Shown here piece by piece: positions 33,869 to 42,696 of a DNA stretch of 64,000 nt. Location: positions 26,761-90,760 of the forward strand of contig NZ_QKUF01000024.1 in NCBI RefSeq assembly GCF_003253565.1. Direction: 5' to 3'. The notes under the pieces were generated by a model. It did not search any database, had not been told where the DNA came from, and saw nothing but the letters and a program-made list of their open reading frames with translations. Position numbers and translations under genes: made by a program. Numbering within the stretch: the stretch's first letter is position 1; each line of letters starts with the position of its first letter. The DNA is from Thermosporothrix hazakensis (GTDB lineage: Bacteria; Chloroflexota; Ktedonobacteria; Ktedonobacterales; Ktedonobacteraceae).

Positions 33869-34771
33869 ATGCAAGCGGAAGCTGTTCCAACAAAGTCTGA
33901 GCAGTGGCGTCAGATCTTTTCAAGCTATCTTAACCTTGTCAAGCCACATGTCACCGTTCTCCTGCTAGGAACAACGGTTGCCACAATGGCAATTGCCGCC
34001 AGAGGGCTCCCCCCCATCGGGCTGGTGATTGCAACTCTGATTGGTGGCTTTATGGCAGCAGGAAGCGCAAACTGCATCAATTGCTATATTGATCGCGATA
34101 TTGATCAGGTCATGGGCCGCACACAGCGACGCTCCCTTCCCTCTGGCAAGGTTGAGCCACGCAACGCCCTGATATTTGGAATTGTTCTGGGGATTGGTTC
34201 CTTTCTTGTTCTGGCTCTTTTTGTGAACCTGCTCAGCGCCGTGCTGGCATTGGCAGCAAATCTCTTTTATGTCTTCGTCTACACGATGGGACTCAAGCGC
34301 ACCACCGCCCAGAACATTGTGATTGGCGGCGCTGCGGGCGCGGTTCCTGTGCTGGTCGGTTGGGCAGCAGTAACAAACTCAGTCGATCTCCCGGCCATCT
34401 GGCTCTTTGCGATTATCTTCTATTGGACTCCCCCACACTTCTGGGCACTCTCGTTGCTGATTCAGAAAGACTACGCGAAAGCGAATGTTCCGATGCTGCC
34501 AAATGTAATGGGAGAAAAAGAGACGCGCAAGCAGATCTTGCTCTACTCCTTGCTGCTTCTGGCGGTGACGCTGATTCTCTTCTTGCTCGGCACAATGGGG
34601 TACATCTATTTGATCTCGTCACTGATCCTCGGCGGCATCCTGATCTACATGTCCATTCGACTGCTTCGAGATGAGTCGAAGAAGTGGGCGCGTACGATCT
34701 TCTGGTATTCTAACTGCTACCTGGCCCTGATCTTCGCGATTATGGTGATCGACCGCGTCCTTCCGCTGTAG
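33869..34771 (+). CDS. ctaB: Protoheme IX farnesyltransferase (heme O synthase)
   Basis: 300 residues, about nine membrane helices. It transfers farnesyl to heme B, making heme O for the heme a sites of the oxidase. The UbiA-family motif NCYIDRDIDQVMGRTQRR (first Asp-rich site) and the second site with LPNVMGEKETRKQI are present; TPPHFWALSLLIQKDY is typical of CtaB. The ATG follows an AGAGGAAGAAG purine stretch. The sco gene follows 35 bp downstream. Confidence 0.94.
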   Translation: MQAEAVPTKSEQWRQIFSSYLNLVKPHVTVLLLGTTVATMAIAARGLPPIGLVIATLIGGFMAAGSANCINCYIDRDIDQVMGRTQRRSLPSGKVEPRNALIFGIVLGIGSFLVLALFVNLLSAVLALAANLFYVFVYTMGLKRTTAQNIVIGGAAGAVPVLVGWAAVTNSVDLPAIWLFAIIFYWTPPHFWALSLLIQKDYAKANVPMLPNVMGEKETRKQILLYSLLLLAVTLILFLLGTMGYIYLISSLILGGILIYMSIRLLRDESKKWARTIFWYSNCYLALIFAIMVIDRVLPL

Positions 34772-34806
34772 GAGTGTAAGGTTCAAAACAAGGATTCGAT
34801 ACAACT

Positions 34807-35442
34807 ATGAACTGGCGTCTTGCATCCCGACTTTCCGTTATCACCCTGACCGTGCTGGTGGTGATTGTAATTGTGATCGTACAACGCAATGCCTCTCAGA
34901 CAGCGGGCCCGGGAGATACAGGAAATACAAACGATTCCAATCTACATGGCACCTCGCTTGATAATAAGCCCGCGCCCGGCTTTACTCTGACCGACCAGAA
35001 TGGCAAAGAAGTCAAGCTGGATTCTTTTAAGGGCAAGCCTGTGGTGCTGACTTTTATGTACACGAGCTGCCCGGATCAGTGCCCCGCAGCCGCCGAGAAG
35101 CTGCGCAGCGCCCAGGAAATGCTTGGTCGTGAAGCACAGAATGTCTCGATGATGGCGGTCAGCACCGATCCCAAAAATGATACAGTTGCAGCCGCAAAGA
35201 AGTTCACCAATGACCATAGGCTCAAAGCGAACTGGCATTTTCTCATTGGCTCGCGCGAGACACTGAAACCAGTCTGGGACGCCTATCATATCTATGCTGA
35301 AACAGAGCAGCAGACCGTCGCCCCGCAACATACGATGGGGTTGTATCTTATCGATAAAAAAGGCCATATGCGTACCTTCCTGGGAAGCGAGTTTACCCCT
35401 CAGGATCTGGTAAGCAACCTTCAAACACTGCTACAGGAATAA
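34807..35442 (+). CDS. SCO1/SenC copper chaperone
   Basis: 211 residues. An N-terminal membrane anchor (VITLTVLVVIVIVIV) precedes a thioredoxin-like fold facing outward. Copper ligands are the CPDQC pair in FMYTSCPDQCPAA and the distal His in VAPQHTMGLYLID. SCO proteins load the CuA site of subunit II. It is cotranscribed with ctaB and ends in a strong terminator. Confidence 0.92.
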   Translation: MNWRLASRLSVITLTVLVVIVIVIVQRNASQTAGPGDTGNTNDSNLHGTSLDNKPAPGFTLTDQNGKEVKLDSFKGKPVVLTFMYTSCPDQCPAAAEKLRSAQEMLGREAQNVSMMAVSTDPKNDTVAAAKKFTNDHRLKANWHFLIGSRETLKPVWDAYHIYAETEQQTVAPQHTMGLYLIDKKGHMRTFLGSEFTPQDLVSNLQTLLQE

Positions 35443-35452
35443 CCACAGACAG

Positions 35453-35485
35453 GGAGGCTTCCCGTATGGCAAGCCTCCTTTTTTC
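35453..35485 (+). terminator. Rho-independent terminator after sco
   Basis: GGAGGCTT (35453-35460) pairs with AAGCCTCC (35471-35478), followed by a run of six to seven T. Confidence 0.9.
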
Positions 35486-35627
35486 TCCCCGCAACAGAAC
35501 GTTCAGTCAAGAAAACACAACCGATCTGCTGTTGACGCCGCTTATCTGATCGGTTATGCTGTACATCAGGCCTCATTGTCAAAGTGTCCTTGTGCTGAAA
35601 ACACTGAGTAAAGAATTCTCAAAAACT

Positions 35628-36644
35628 ATGGAGAAAGAGCAACAGTCATGGCGCAAGCTGCTAGGCAAGATCATCAGTAATCCCCAGGAAAGACAACAGA
35701 TAGCAGACGCCCTACAGCTTCACCCCATTACACTCACCCGATGGGTCACGAATAAAACGACCCCTCGGCTAGAGAGCCTACGTCAGCTACTAGACATCTT
35801 ACCCTCACGACATCAGAAACTTGCGGAGTGGATTATAAAAGAGTATCCACAATTGCAGCGAGAGAAATCTGCACCGAAGGCCCCGGACCTGGAAATTCCC
35901 TCCTCCTTCTATGCGCAGGTTCTTCATACCCATAGCAGCAGTCCGGCCATTCGTCGTTCATCCACCCTGAGCCAGTTGATTCTACAGCAGCTATTATTGC
36001 ACCTTGACCCGGAGCAGCAGGGGATGACCGTCTTTCTGGTCCAATGCGTACCGCCATTCCCACAGCAAAAAGTGCGGAGTCTGCGCAAAACGTACGAGAG
36101 AAGTACTCCGTTCCAGCCCATGCAGGAGCCACATACCTGCTTCTATGGGGCAGAATCACCAGCCGGAAACGCCACCATCACAGGACACTACATTCTCATT
36201 CAAACTCATACCAATCCACTTGAACCTGTTCCACGCAACGTCACTGATGCGCTGCTGCGAGAGTCCGCGGCTCGTAGCGCCCCCGGTGGGAGCATGCTCG
36301 TCAGCCCGATTCTCCGCGTTGATCGGGTCGCAGGCTGTCTCTGCATCTGTAGTTCGCGCCCCGAGTCATTCACACAAATGACAATCGACATCGCCCAAAA
36401 ATATATTGAACTGCTGACTCTGGCCTTTGCGGAAGATGAGTTTTACCAGTTGACAGATCTTGATCTGGGCATCATGCCTCCCTATACCCAGCAGCATCCT
36501 CTGCTTGTCAGTTTTCAGCAGCGAGTCACCCGGCGTATGCGCCAGGCGCAGCAGGAAGGGCAGCTCTTTTCGCGGCAAGAGGCAGAGTTTCTGGCATGGA
36601 AAGAGATTGAAGAGCAGCTCCTTTATCAACCGTGGAAAGAATAA
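35628..36644 (+). CDS. HTH protein with GAF-like sensor region
   Basis: About 338 residues from ATG 35628; the frame is open from 35556 and no start has a clear ribosome site. The first 70 residues look like a helix-turn-helix of XRE type (ADALQLHPITLTRWVTNKTTPRLESLRQLLDIL). The middle (about 130-280) looks GAF-like, with RVDRVAGCLCICSS near its end. The last 60 residues are helical and charged. Ktedonobacteria carry many such DNA-binding, GAF-like proteins. The target is unknown. It could be linked to the next gene, but that has its own promoter. Confidence 0.65.
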   Translation: MEKEQQSWRKLLGKIISNPQERQQIADALQLHPITLTRWVTNKTTPRLESLRQLLDILPSRHQKLAEWIIKEYPQLQREKSAPKAPDLEIPSSFYAQVLHTHSSSPAIRRSSTLSQLILQQLLLHLDPEQQGMTVFLVQCVPPFPQQKVRSLRKTYERSTPFQPMQEPHTCFYGAESPAGNATITGHYILIQTHTNPLEPVPRNVTDALLRESAARSAPGGSMLVSPILRVDRVAGCLCICSSRPESFTQMTIDIAQKYIELLTLAFAEDEFYQLTDLDLGIMPPYTQQHPLLVSFQQRVTRRMRQAQQEGQLFSRQEAEFLAWKEIEEQLLYQPWKE

Positions 36645-36669
36645 CCAGAGGGCGCCAAACCCGGGTTGC

Positions 36670-36698
36670 TTGCACGAAATGAGTATATTTGGTATGCT
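36670..36698 (+). promoter_or_regulatory. Sigma-70-type promoter for the BON-domain gene
   Basis: TTGCAC (36670-36675), a 17-bp spacer and TATGCT (36693-36698), about 75 bp before the ATG at 36771. Confidence 0.55.
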
Positions 36699-36770
36699 TA
36701 GTTTAAGGACAAATATAAGAAATAGAGCGTCCTCGCGGCTTGTATCATTCTCAGAGGAGAACACAAAATT

Positions 36771-37568
36771 ATGGATACTTCCCTTCAAGGTGCGAATCTC
36801 ACACTGGACGAGCGACAACAAAGCCTTGAAGTGCAGGAACAACAGGAAACATTAGAGGCCGAGAAACATATCCACCTTCCGAAACCCAGTCTGTGGCCGC
36901 TGATTCTGAGTGCAGCGATCATGGTCACTGTAGGCGGTATGCTTGGTTTCCCGGATAGTGCCTTGCTGACCTACATTGGCGCTCCGCTTATCCTTGTTGG
37001 TATCCTGGGCTGGGCTTTAGAAGATCCTATGGGAGGATCACACGCTGCGCCTGCTGTCCAGCAAGCGCCGATTACCAGTAAAGAGGCACGCGAGATTCTC
37101 AAACACGCCCGTGAGATCGCACAGCACATGGTCACTGTGAGCAGCACCGCCTATAGCACACACCTGGCAAAGGTCGAACTTGAGGGCGAGAGCGAAGATG
37201 GTGTGACCCTGGCTCTCTACGGCAAGGTTGAACTTGAGGCTCAGCGTAGCGAGATCGAAGCAGCAATTCGAGAACTGCCCGGCGTCAAAGCAGTCCACAA
37301 CTTTATGATCGCTGAAGATGCCATTCTGCGGCAGGCATACGCGAAACTGGATGCGCTACGCGCAAAAGGAAAACTTGACGGCGCTTCCAATATCTCCATT
37401 CTGGTTGAAAACTATATCTTGCATCTCTATGGCGATGTACCAAATCGCGATATGAAATATGCTCTTGAGCGCGAGATGGTTGGTATTACAGGCGTCAAGG
37501 TGGTGGTGAACCACATCGGTTTGAACAAGGATATCCCTGGTAATCTGGGGAAAACCCGCAACGCCTAG
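36771..37568 (+). CDS. Oxidase-subunit-IV-like membrane module fused to BON domains
   Basis: 265 residues. After a polar N-terminus comes PSLWPLILSAAIMVTVGGMLGF...PLILVGILGWALEDP: two helices that resemble the small oxidase subunit at 28835 (SLWPL...LGCILGWVRE). Two BON-type domains follow (about residues 105-180 and 185-255; GVTLALYGKVELEAQRSEIEAAIRELPGVKAVHN is the clearest, then a degenerate second copy). BON domains bind phospholipid or anchor to membranes. AGAGGAG lies 11 nt before the ATG. The function is unknown; an oxidase accessory role is possible. Confidence 0.7.
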   Translation: MDTSLQGANLTLDERQQSLEVQEQQETLEAEKHIHLPKPSLWPLILSAAIMVTVGGMLGFPDSALLTYIGAPLILVGILGWALEDPMGGSHAAPAVQQAPITSKEAREILKHAREIAQHMVTVSSTAYSTHLAKVELEGESEDGVTLALYGKVELEAQRSEIEAAIRELPGVKAVHNFMIAEDAILRQAYAKLDALRAKGKLDGASNISILVENYILHLYGDVPNRDMKYALEREMVGITGVKVVVNHIGLNKDIPGNLGKTRNA

Positions 37569-37592
37569 CCGCACAATCTCCATTTTTTCAAA

Positions 37593-37639
37593 AGAGACGC
37601 CCCCACTTTTTCCAGACAACGGGGGCTGTCTCTTTTTTT
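37593..37639. terminator. Terminator between the BON gene and ftsZ
   Basis: AGAGACGCCCCC (37593-37604) pairs with GGGGGCTGTCTCT (37621-37633) with one bulge; a T-run follows to 37639. It separates convergent genes. Confidence 0.85.
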
Positions 37640-37647
37640 GGCTTGCG

Positions 37648-39153
37648 TTAGCGTTTGCGCAAAAAAGCCGGAATATCAATCACATCTCCCGAAGGAGTGT
37701 TGCGGCTGGTATGCGAGAGATCGGGATTGAGGCCACGGATTTTGCGCTGCATGCCTCGTTGCTGCACGGGACGCGCGACCGGATTGGGTGCAGGCACCTC
37801 TTCAGCGGTCGGGTTCGGCCCGGGGATCTCATCCTCATGGTCATAATCATCATTGACAAAATCGTCCGGATCATGGGGCGATGGCACCATTGGCGAAATG
37901 GCGCGATGTCGTCCGGTATCTGAGAACGATGGCACCGGCGTTTGCAGCGAGTTCGGCGTGGGCAACGGACCGGTTGGATGATTGGCCGCGTTCATTGGAG
38001 GCGGCGTCATCGGCGTTGAGCCAGCGTATCCCGGCGTCCGATACAGGTTCGGGCTGGACGAAGAGCCTGCATTATGGTTCACGCCTGAATTGCCGCTTGC
38101 GCTTCCGGCTAGCTGCTGTTGATAGGACGACTTCCCTTCAGTGCGAGAGGGAGACTGCGGCATCACAAACGAGCTGGTATGATTCGTTCGCGCCCCGGTG
38201 GTGTCAAACCCGGTCGCGATCACCGTGATCTTGACTTTCCCATCATAGGTAGGGTCCTGAACCGCACCAAAGATAATATTGGCATCGGGATGCGCCGCCT
38301 GGCTGATAATATCGGCAGCCTCGTTGACCTCAAAGAGCGTCATATCCATGCCACCAGTGATATTGAAAAGTACACCACGAGCCCCGCTAATATCGATATC
38401 CAGTAGAGGGCTGGCAATTGCCAGTTGCGCCGCATCAATCGCCCGTGTATCTCCACTGGCCTCGCCGATTGCCATCAGAGCAGAGCCAGCCGAAGACATG
38501 ATCGTCTTCACATCAGCGAAGTCCAGATTGATCAACCCGGGCACCGTGATCAGATCACTGATGCCTTGAATACCCTGGCGCAGCACATCATCTGCCAGTT
38601 TAAACGCCTCAGAAAGCGGCGTCCGTTTATCAGCAATATGCAACAGGCGATCATTGGGAACAGTTATCAGTGTATCGACATGCTGCTTCAGATTAGCGAT
38701 GCCCTCTTCAGCAGCGAGCTGACGCTTCTTCCCCTCAAAGGTAAACGGCTTGGTCACCACACCCACCGTCAAGGCACCGAGCTCGCGAGCAATCTGGGCA
38801 ACGACCGGACTTGCACCGGTACCAGTTCCGCCCCCCATGCCAGCAGTGATGAAGACCATATCCGAGCCCTTCAAGGCCTCATAGATATCCTCAGCATTCT
38901 CTTCAGCAGCCTTCGAGCCAACGCTGGGATTACCGCCCGCACCGAGGCCACGAGTCAGCTTCTCACCGATATGGATACGCTGAGGAGCCTCCGTCAGCAA
39001 CAATGCCTGAGCATCCGTATTGATGGCAATAAACTCAATACCTGTCATATTCGCCTGAATCATGCGATTCACGGCATTGCTCCCGCCCCCGCCGACGCCA
39101 ATTACGCGAATCTGAGCGAAGCCTTCAAGTTGTTGATTATCCAAAGGTAACAT
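37648..39153 (-). CDS. ftsZ: Cell division GTPase FtsZ
   Basis: 501 residues, longer than the usual 350-400 because of a roughly 180-residue Pro/Ser/Asn-rich linker. Tubulin-like GTPase forming the division ring. Visible: IGVGGGGSNAVNRM, the GTP signature MGGGTGTGASPVV, and the T7 loop NLDFADVKTIM. The C-terminal conserved peptide ends in VIDIPAFLRKR. GGGGG precedes the ATG by 9 nt. Last gene of the dcw cluster. Confidence 0.95.
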   Translation of the reverse strand: MLPLDNQQLEGFAQIRVIGVGGGGSNAVNRMIQANMTGIEFIAINTDAQALLLTEAPQRIHIGEKLTRGLGAGGNPSVGSKAAEENAEDIYEALKGSDMVFITAGMGGGTGTGASPVVAQIARELGALTVGVVTKPFTFEGKKRQLAAEEGIANLKQHVDTLITVPNDRLLHIADKRTPLSEAFKLADDVLRQGIQGISDLITVPGLINLDFADVKTIMSSAGSALMAIGEASGDTRAIDAAQLAIASPLLDIDISGARGVLFNITGGMDMTLFEVNEAADIISQAAHPDANIIFGAVQDPTYDGKVKITVIATGFDTTGARTNHTSSFVMPQSPSRTEGKSSYQQQLAGSASGNSGVNHNAGSSSSPNLYRTPGYAGSTPMTPPPMNAANHPTGPLPTPNSLQTPVPSFSDTGRHRAISPMVPSPHDPDDFVNDDYDHEDEIPGPNPTAEEVPAPNPVARPVQQRGMQRKIRGLNPDLSHTSRNTPSGDVIDIPAFLRKR

Positions 39154-39235
39154 TAATCGCGGCCCCCTTTCGAGTTTCTATTATGTAGAACGTACAATAT
39201 CACATTTCTCTCAACAACCATAATAGAAACCTCGC

Positions 39236-40480
39236 TTATGGAAAAAACGCACGTACTAAACGGCCCAAGAGGCCAAAACGAGACTTGAAATCGCCGGGAG
39301 CTCCTGGAGGATCATATTCCTCTTCTTCGACCAGAGAGCCATTGCGCAGGCCCCACATCAGAAGACCAACTGCGGTCGCATAGGCGGGCCGATTAATCGA
39401 GTCAGCCAGTCCATGTAATCCCAGTGGCATACCAATCCGGGCGGGGAGGTCAAGCGTTCGATTCGCCACCTCTACAATTCCTGGCAACTCAGCGCACCCG
39501 CCGGTAATCACAATTCCCGCAGGCAGTAGCCCATCGTAACCAGACTTCTTGATCTCTTCGTGAACCATGCTAAACATCTCTTCCACGCGGGCTTGAATGA
39601 TTTCTGCCAGTAACCTGCGCGGAACCAGATCATTACAATCGGGCATAAACTGCGATAGATCTATCATATCATCTGGCTTGATCGCCTCCGGGTCGCAGTG
39701 CCCATATGTCACCTTGAGTTCCTCGGCAACCGCTGGCGGCAGGCGCAGACCGATCGCAATATCGTTGGTAATATGGTTGCCCCCGATTCCCAGTACAACA
39801 GTTTGCCAGATTGCCCCATCCGCAAAAATAGCAATATCGGTTGTGCCACCCCCCACATCGACCAGCGCAACTCCCAGGTCCGTTTCTCCTTCGGCCAGCA
39901 CGGCCTCACTCGAAGCCAGAGGCTCCAGCACCAGATCTTCTATCTCAACATGTGCCCGATCCACACACTTCATCAGGTTGTGGATAGAAGAAGAGGCCCC
40001 GGTAATAATATGCGTCTCTACTTCCAGACGAAATCCAGACATGCCAATGGGATTCTTAATCCCCTCTTGCCCATCGACTACATATCCCCGAGGGATGACA
40101 TGAATCACTTCCCTGTTCGCCGGCAAAGAAATTGCCTGCGCAATCTCGATCGCCCGGTTGATATCATTCGGCACAATCTCGCGATGTTTAGGCGAGATAG
40201 CGACAAATCCCTTGCTATTCTCCGATTCAATGTGGCTGCCCGCGATGCCGACATATGCTGAAGCGATCTTCTTACCAGAGAGCCGCTCAGCTCGATCCAA
40301 TGCCGCAGTAATGGATGAAACAGTCTCGTCAATGTTTACCACCACTCCACGGCGTAACCCTTGTGAAGGACAGGTGCCGACACCCACAATGCTCAACTTG
40401 CCATCACGATCAAGCTCACCAACCAGGACACACACTTTTGTTGTTCCAACGTCGATACCGACAATCACCCGCTCTTGCAC
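39236..40480 (-). CDS. ftsA: Cell division protein FtsA
   Basis: 414 residues from GTG 40480 (AGGAG 8 nt upstream); a TTG at 40507 is in frame. Actin-like ATPase that tethers FtsZ to the membrane. Phosphate-1 loop VGIDVGTTKVCVLV, phosphate-2 VALVDVGGGTTDIAIF and adenosine motif GIVITGGCAELPGI are present, with the FtsA-specific 1C subdomain between. The C-terminus ends in the amphipathic RFGLLGRLVRAFFP, the membrane-targeting sequence. Confidence 0.94.
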   Translation of the reverse strand: MQERVIVGIDVGTTKVCVLVGELDRDGKLSIVGVGTCPSQGLRRGVVVNIDETVSSITAALDRAERLSGKKIASAYVGIAGSHIESENSKGFVAISPKHREIVPNDINRAIEIAQAISLPANREVIHVIPRGYVVDGQEGIKNPIGMSGFRLEVETHIITGASSSIHNLMKCVDRAHVEIEDLVLEPLASSEAVLAEGETDLGVALVDVGGGTTDIAIFADGAIWQTVVLGIGGNHITNDIAIGLRLPPAVAEELKVTYGHCDPEAIKPDDMIDLSQFMPDCNDLVPRRLLAEIIQARVEEMFSMVHEEIKKSGYDGLLPAGIVITGGCAELPGIVEVANRTLDLPARIGMPLGLHGLADSINRPAYATAVGLLMWGLRNGSLVEEEEYDPPGAPGDFKSRFGLLGRLVRAFFP

Positions 40481-40593
40481 GATAGACGCTCCTATTGGGC
40501 GGTACAAATGAGAGACGCGCTACGAAGACGACAGGAGGTAGCCACCTCCGCCGGGACTCGGCGTACCACTGCGTCACCACACCCATCTTTCCT

Positions 40594-41661
40594 TTACCGT
40601 TTTTCCTCTTGTTTTACAGTATAAATCGGACGATACCCGTAGCGGAGATCAATAGTTGCCAGCGAGAGATGCTTTCTCTGAGCCAGAGCGAGTATACGTT
40701 CCAGCGCCTGAAGCTTGTTCTCCACCGGGTTCAGATCGTCCGCGCTGCCCAGATAGGCAATCCACCCCTCAGCGCTTTCTACTCTAAACGAGCCCCATCT
40801 ACGTTGCGCTCCCGGCCCACTCGTGGTATTAGCATACATTGTACCATCATAGCGTAATTGAAACCGTCCAATACCGGTCATTTTCTGTAGAGACGCAAAA
40901 ACATCGCGCGCGAATTGGATTTCAGCACGATTCAGCCGCATTCCCGGGCGGATAGTGGCGTTCTTGCCCGCTTGCAGTACACCCGAGGCCGCCAGAACAA
41001 CCGGCAGCTTCTCAGCGCCCTCTGTATCAGCAAGCGGCGCCACAACCACCCCTTCACGATCAATGCTCCATGCCCCCTCCGGCGTCTGCCAGAGCAGGAC
41101 CGGCCTGCGCTCAACCACATGAATAACCAGTTGATCGGGCCATTGTTTGCTTATGTCCGCTGACGCGACTGCTGGGAGCGCCTCTATTTGCTCCTTCACT
41201 CCGGGAATATTGACGAGAAATATATTTCGACCCCTCACGCCACTATTCTCGATTGAACGGATCAAGGCAGGATTCCGCGTCCCTACAACAGCCAGGCGTT
41301 TGATCTGAAAGGCATTACTGGTAAACGCAAAAAAGAGCGCCAGAAGAAGTACAATGATACCGACCAAAAAGAGAAACGGTTTCCAGGTAATGCCCCCACG
41401 GCGTCCAGCTCGTGCCGGGGTATCTGCGCTTTGTCCAGCAGGAAGGCGACGTACCACACGACTCCCGGCCAGCCCGTCCAGAACTGTGCTTCGTCCCACT
41501 GCCCCCCCTGCATACGGTTCATCCGCTTGCTTGCGGGGACGCCGGACAATGGGAGCAGCCACATTCTGCTGTTCCCGCGCCTGCACTCGACGGAGCTCGG
41601 TTCCTTTCCCACGACTGCCCTTCGTCGCTTTGTGCTCCGGTAGTCGCCTTCTGTCGGTCAT
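40594..41661 (-). CDS. ftsQ: Cell division protein FtsQ/DivIB
   Basis: 355 residues from ATG 41661, which overlaps the murB stop (ATGA). A basic, roughly 90-residue cytoplasmic N-terminus is longer than usual. One membrane span (FLFLVGIIVLLLALFFAFT) and a POTRA domain (FQIKRLAVVGTRNPALIRSIENSGVRGRNIFLVNI) follow, then the FtsQ beta domain (KQWPDQLVIHVVERRPVLLW). It recruits the septal FtsL/FtsI/FtsW complex. Confidence 0.9.
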   Translation of the reverse strand: MTDRRRLPEHKATKGSRGKGTELRRVQAREQQNVAAPIVRRPRKQADEPYAGGAVGRSTVLDGLAGSRVVRRLPAGQSADTPARAGRRGGITWKPFLFLVGIIVLLLALFFAFTSNAFQIKRLAVVGTRNPALIRSIENSGVRGRNIFLVNIPGVKEQIEALPAVASADISKQWPDQLVIHVVERRPVLLWQTPEGAWSIDREGVVVAPLADTEGAEKLPVVLAASGVLQAGKNATIRPGMRLNRAEIQFARDVFASLQKMTGIGRFQLRYDGTMYANTTSGPGAQRRWGSFRVESAEGWIAYLGSADDLNPVENKLQALERILALAQRKHLSLATIDLRYGYRPIYTVKQEEKR

Positions 41662-42686
41662 GACAATGGAGCAACCTTCCATTCGCCGCGAAGCTCGACT
41701 TCCAGTTCCAAATTGACCCCGAACTGTTCGAGCACGCGATTATGGGCCTCACGAATTAAGGCCGCGACATCGGCAGCTTGAGCACCACCAAGATTGACAA
41801 TAAAGTTGGCATGCCGCTCCGAAATCTGCGCCTTTCCTATCTGTAGGCCTTTGATCCCCGCCATCTCAATCAGGCGAGCCGAGAAATCTCCAGGTGGATT
41901 CTTAAAGACCGAACCGGCGCTCTTCTGGGGCGGCTGCGTGACCTTACGATGATGCTTGTACTCGCTGATTTTTGCCTTCAGCGTCTGCGGATCATCGCGA
42001 TGGAGCCGCACGCCAACCTCCATAATCACTTCTGCCGGCTCAATTAACCTGCGTGGAGCCGCAACCGGATACCCATCCTCATCAAATTGAACGCGACGAT
42101 GGGCACGAAAGCGGCTATGGCGATAGCTCAAAGCGAGGTCAGCATGCGGATAGCGCACCACTTCCGGCTCAATTGGTGTCTCTTCACACAGCCGCGCGTC
42201 CAGGACATCCACCCATTCAAGGACCTGTCCCAGTTCGCCCTTATGCGCTCCCGCATTGCTAATGACCGCACCGCCAAGCGTTCCGGGAATACCGGGGCCA
42301 AATTCCAGCCCGCCCCATCCTTTTGCAGCAAGGTCGTTCAACAGGCTGGGCCAGCTCACACCCGCTCCAGCCTGCAATAAGGCAGTTCCATCTGTCTGCT
42401 CTTCAATGGTATAGCTCGTTAGAGCGATCTGGGCCACAATACCACGCACGCCTGCATCAGCATACAATACATTGGTTCCGTTGCCCGTAAACAGGATAGG
42501 CCAGCGATGCTTGGAACAGAGCGTTACCAGATCTATCAGGTCCTGCCGCTTTTCAACCTTCATCCAGATATCAGCCGGTCCCCCGACGCCAAAAGTGCAG
42601 TGTCGAGAAAGCAACTCATTGCGGCGGATGCGCTCGCCGAAACGTTCCTGCAAAATTGGCAAAGCTGTGTCAATATCGAATGTCAT
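41658..42686 (-). CDS. murB: UDP-N-acetylenolpyruvoylglucosamine reductase MurB
   Basis: 342 residues. FAD enzyme reducing the enolpyruvyl group to form UDP-MurNAc. Visible: TFGVGGPADIWMKV, the FAD-binding GNGTNVLYADAGVRGIVAQI, GLEFGPGIPGTLGGAVISNAGAHKGELG, the YRHSRFR segment, and QPPQKSAGSVFKNPPGDFSARLIEMAG with the catalytic Ser. This is the type with the catalytic Ser in AGSVFKNP. GAGGGAAG precedes the ATG. Confidence 0.94.
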   Translation of the reverse strand: MTFDIDTALPILQERFGERIRRNELLSRHCTFGVGGPADIWMKVEKRQDLIDLVTLCSKHRWPILFTGNGTNVLYADAGVRGIVAQIALTSYTIEEQTDGTALLQAGAGVSWPSLLNDLAAKGWGGLEFGPGIPGTLGGAVISNAGAHKGELGQVLEWVDVLDARLCEETPIEPEVVRYPHADLALSYRHSRFRAHRRVQFDEDGYPVAAPRRLIEPAEVIMEVGVRLHRDDPQTLKAKISEYKHHRKVTQPPQKSAGSVFKNPPGDFSARLIEMAGIKGLQIGKAQISERHANFIVNLGGAQAADVAALIREAHNRVLEQFGVNLELEVELRGEWKVAPLS

Positions 42687-42696
42687 GTTCTTCCCT

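Noticed and set aside
38425..39150. A 241-residue plus-strand open frame across ftsZ
   Set aside because: Antisense to the most conserved part of ftsZ and lacks any protein-like domain.
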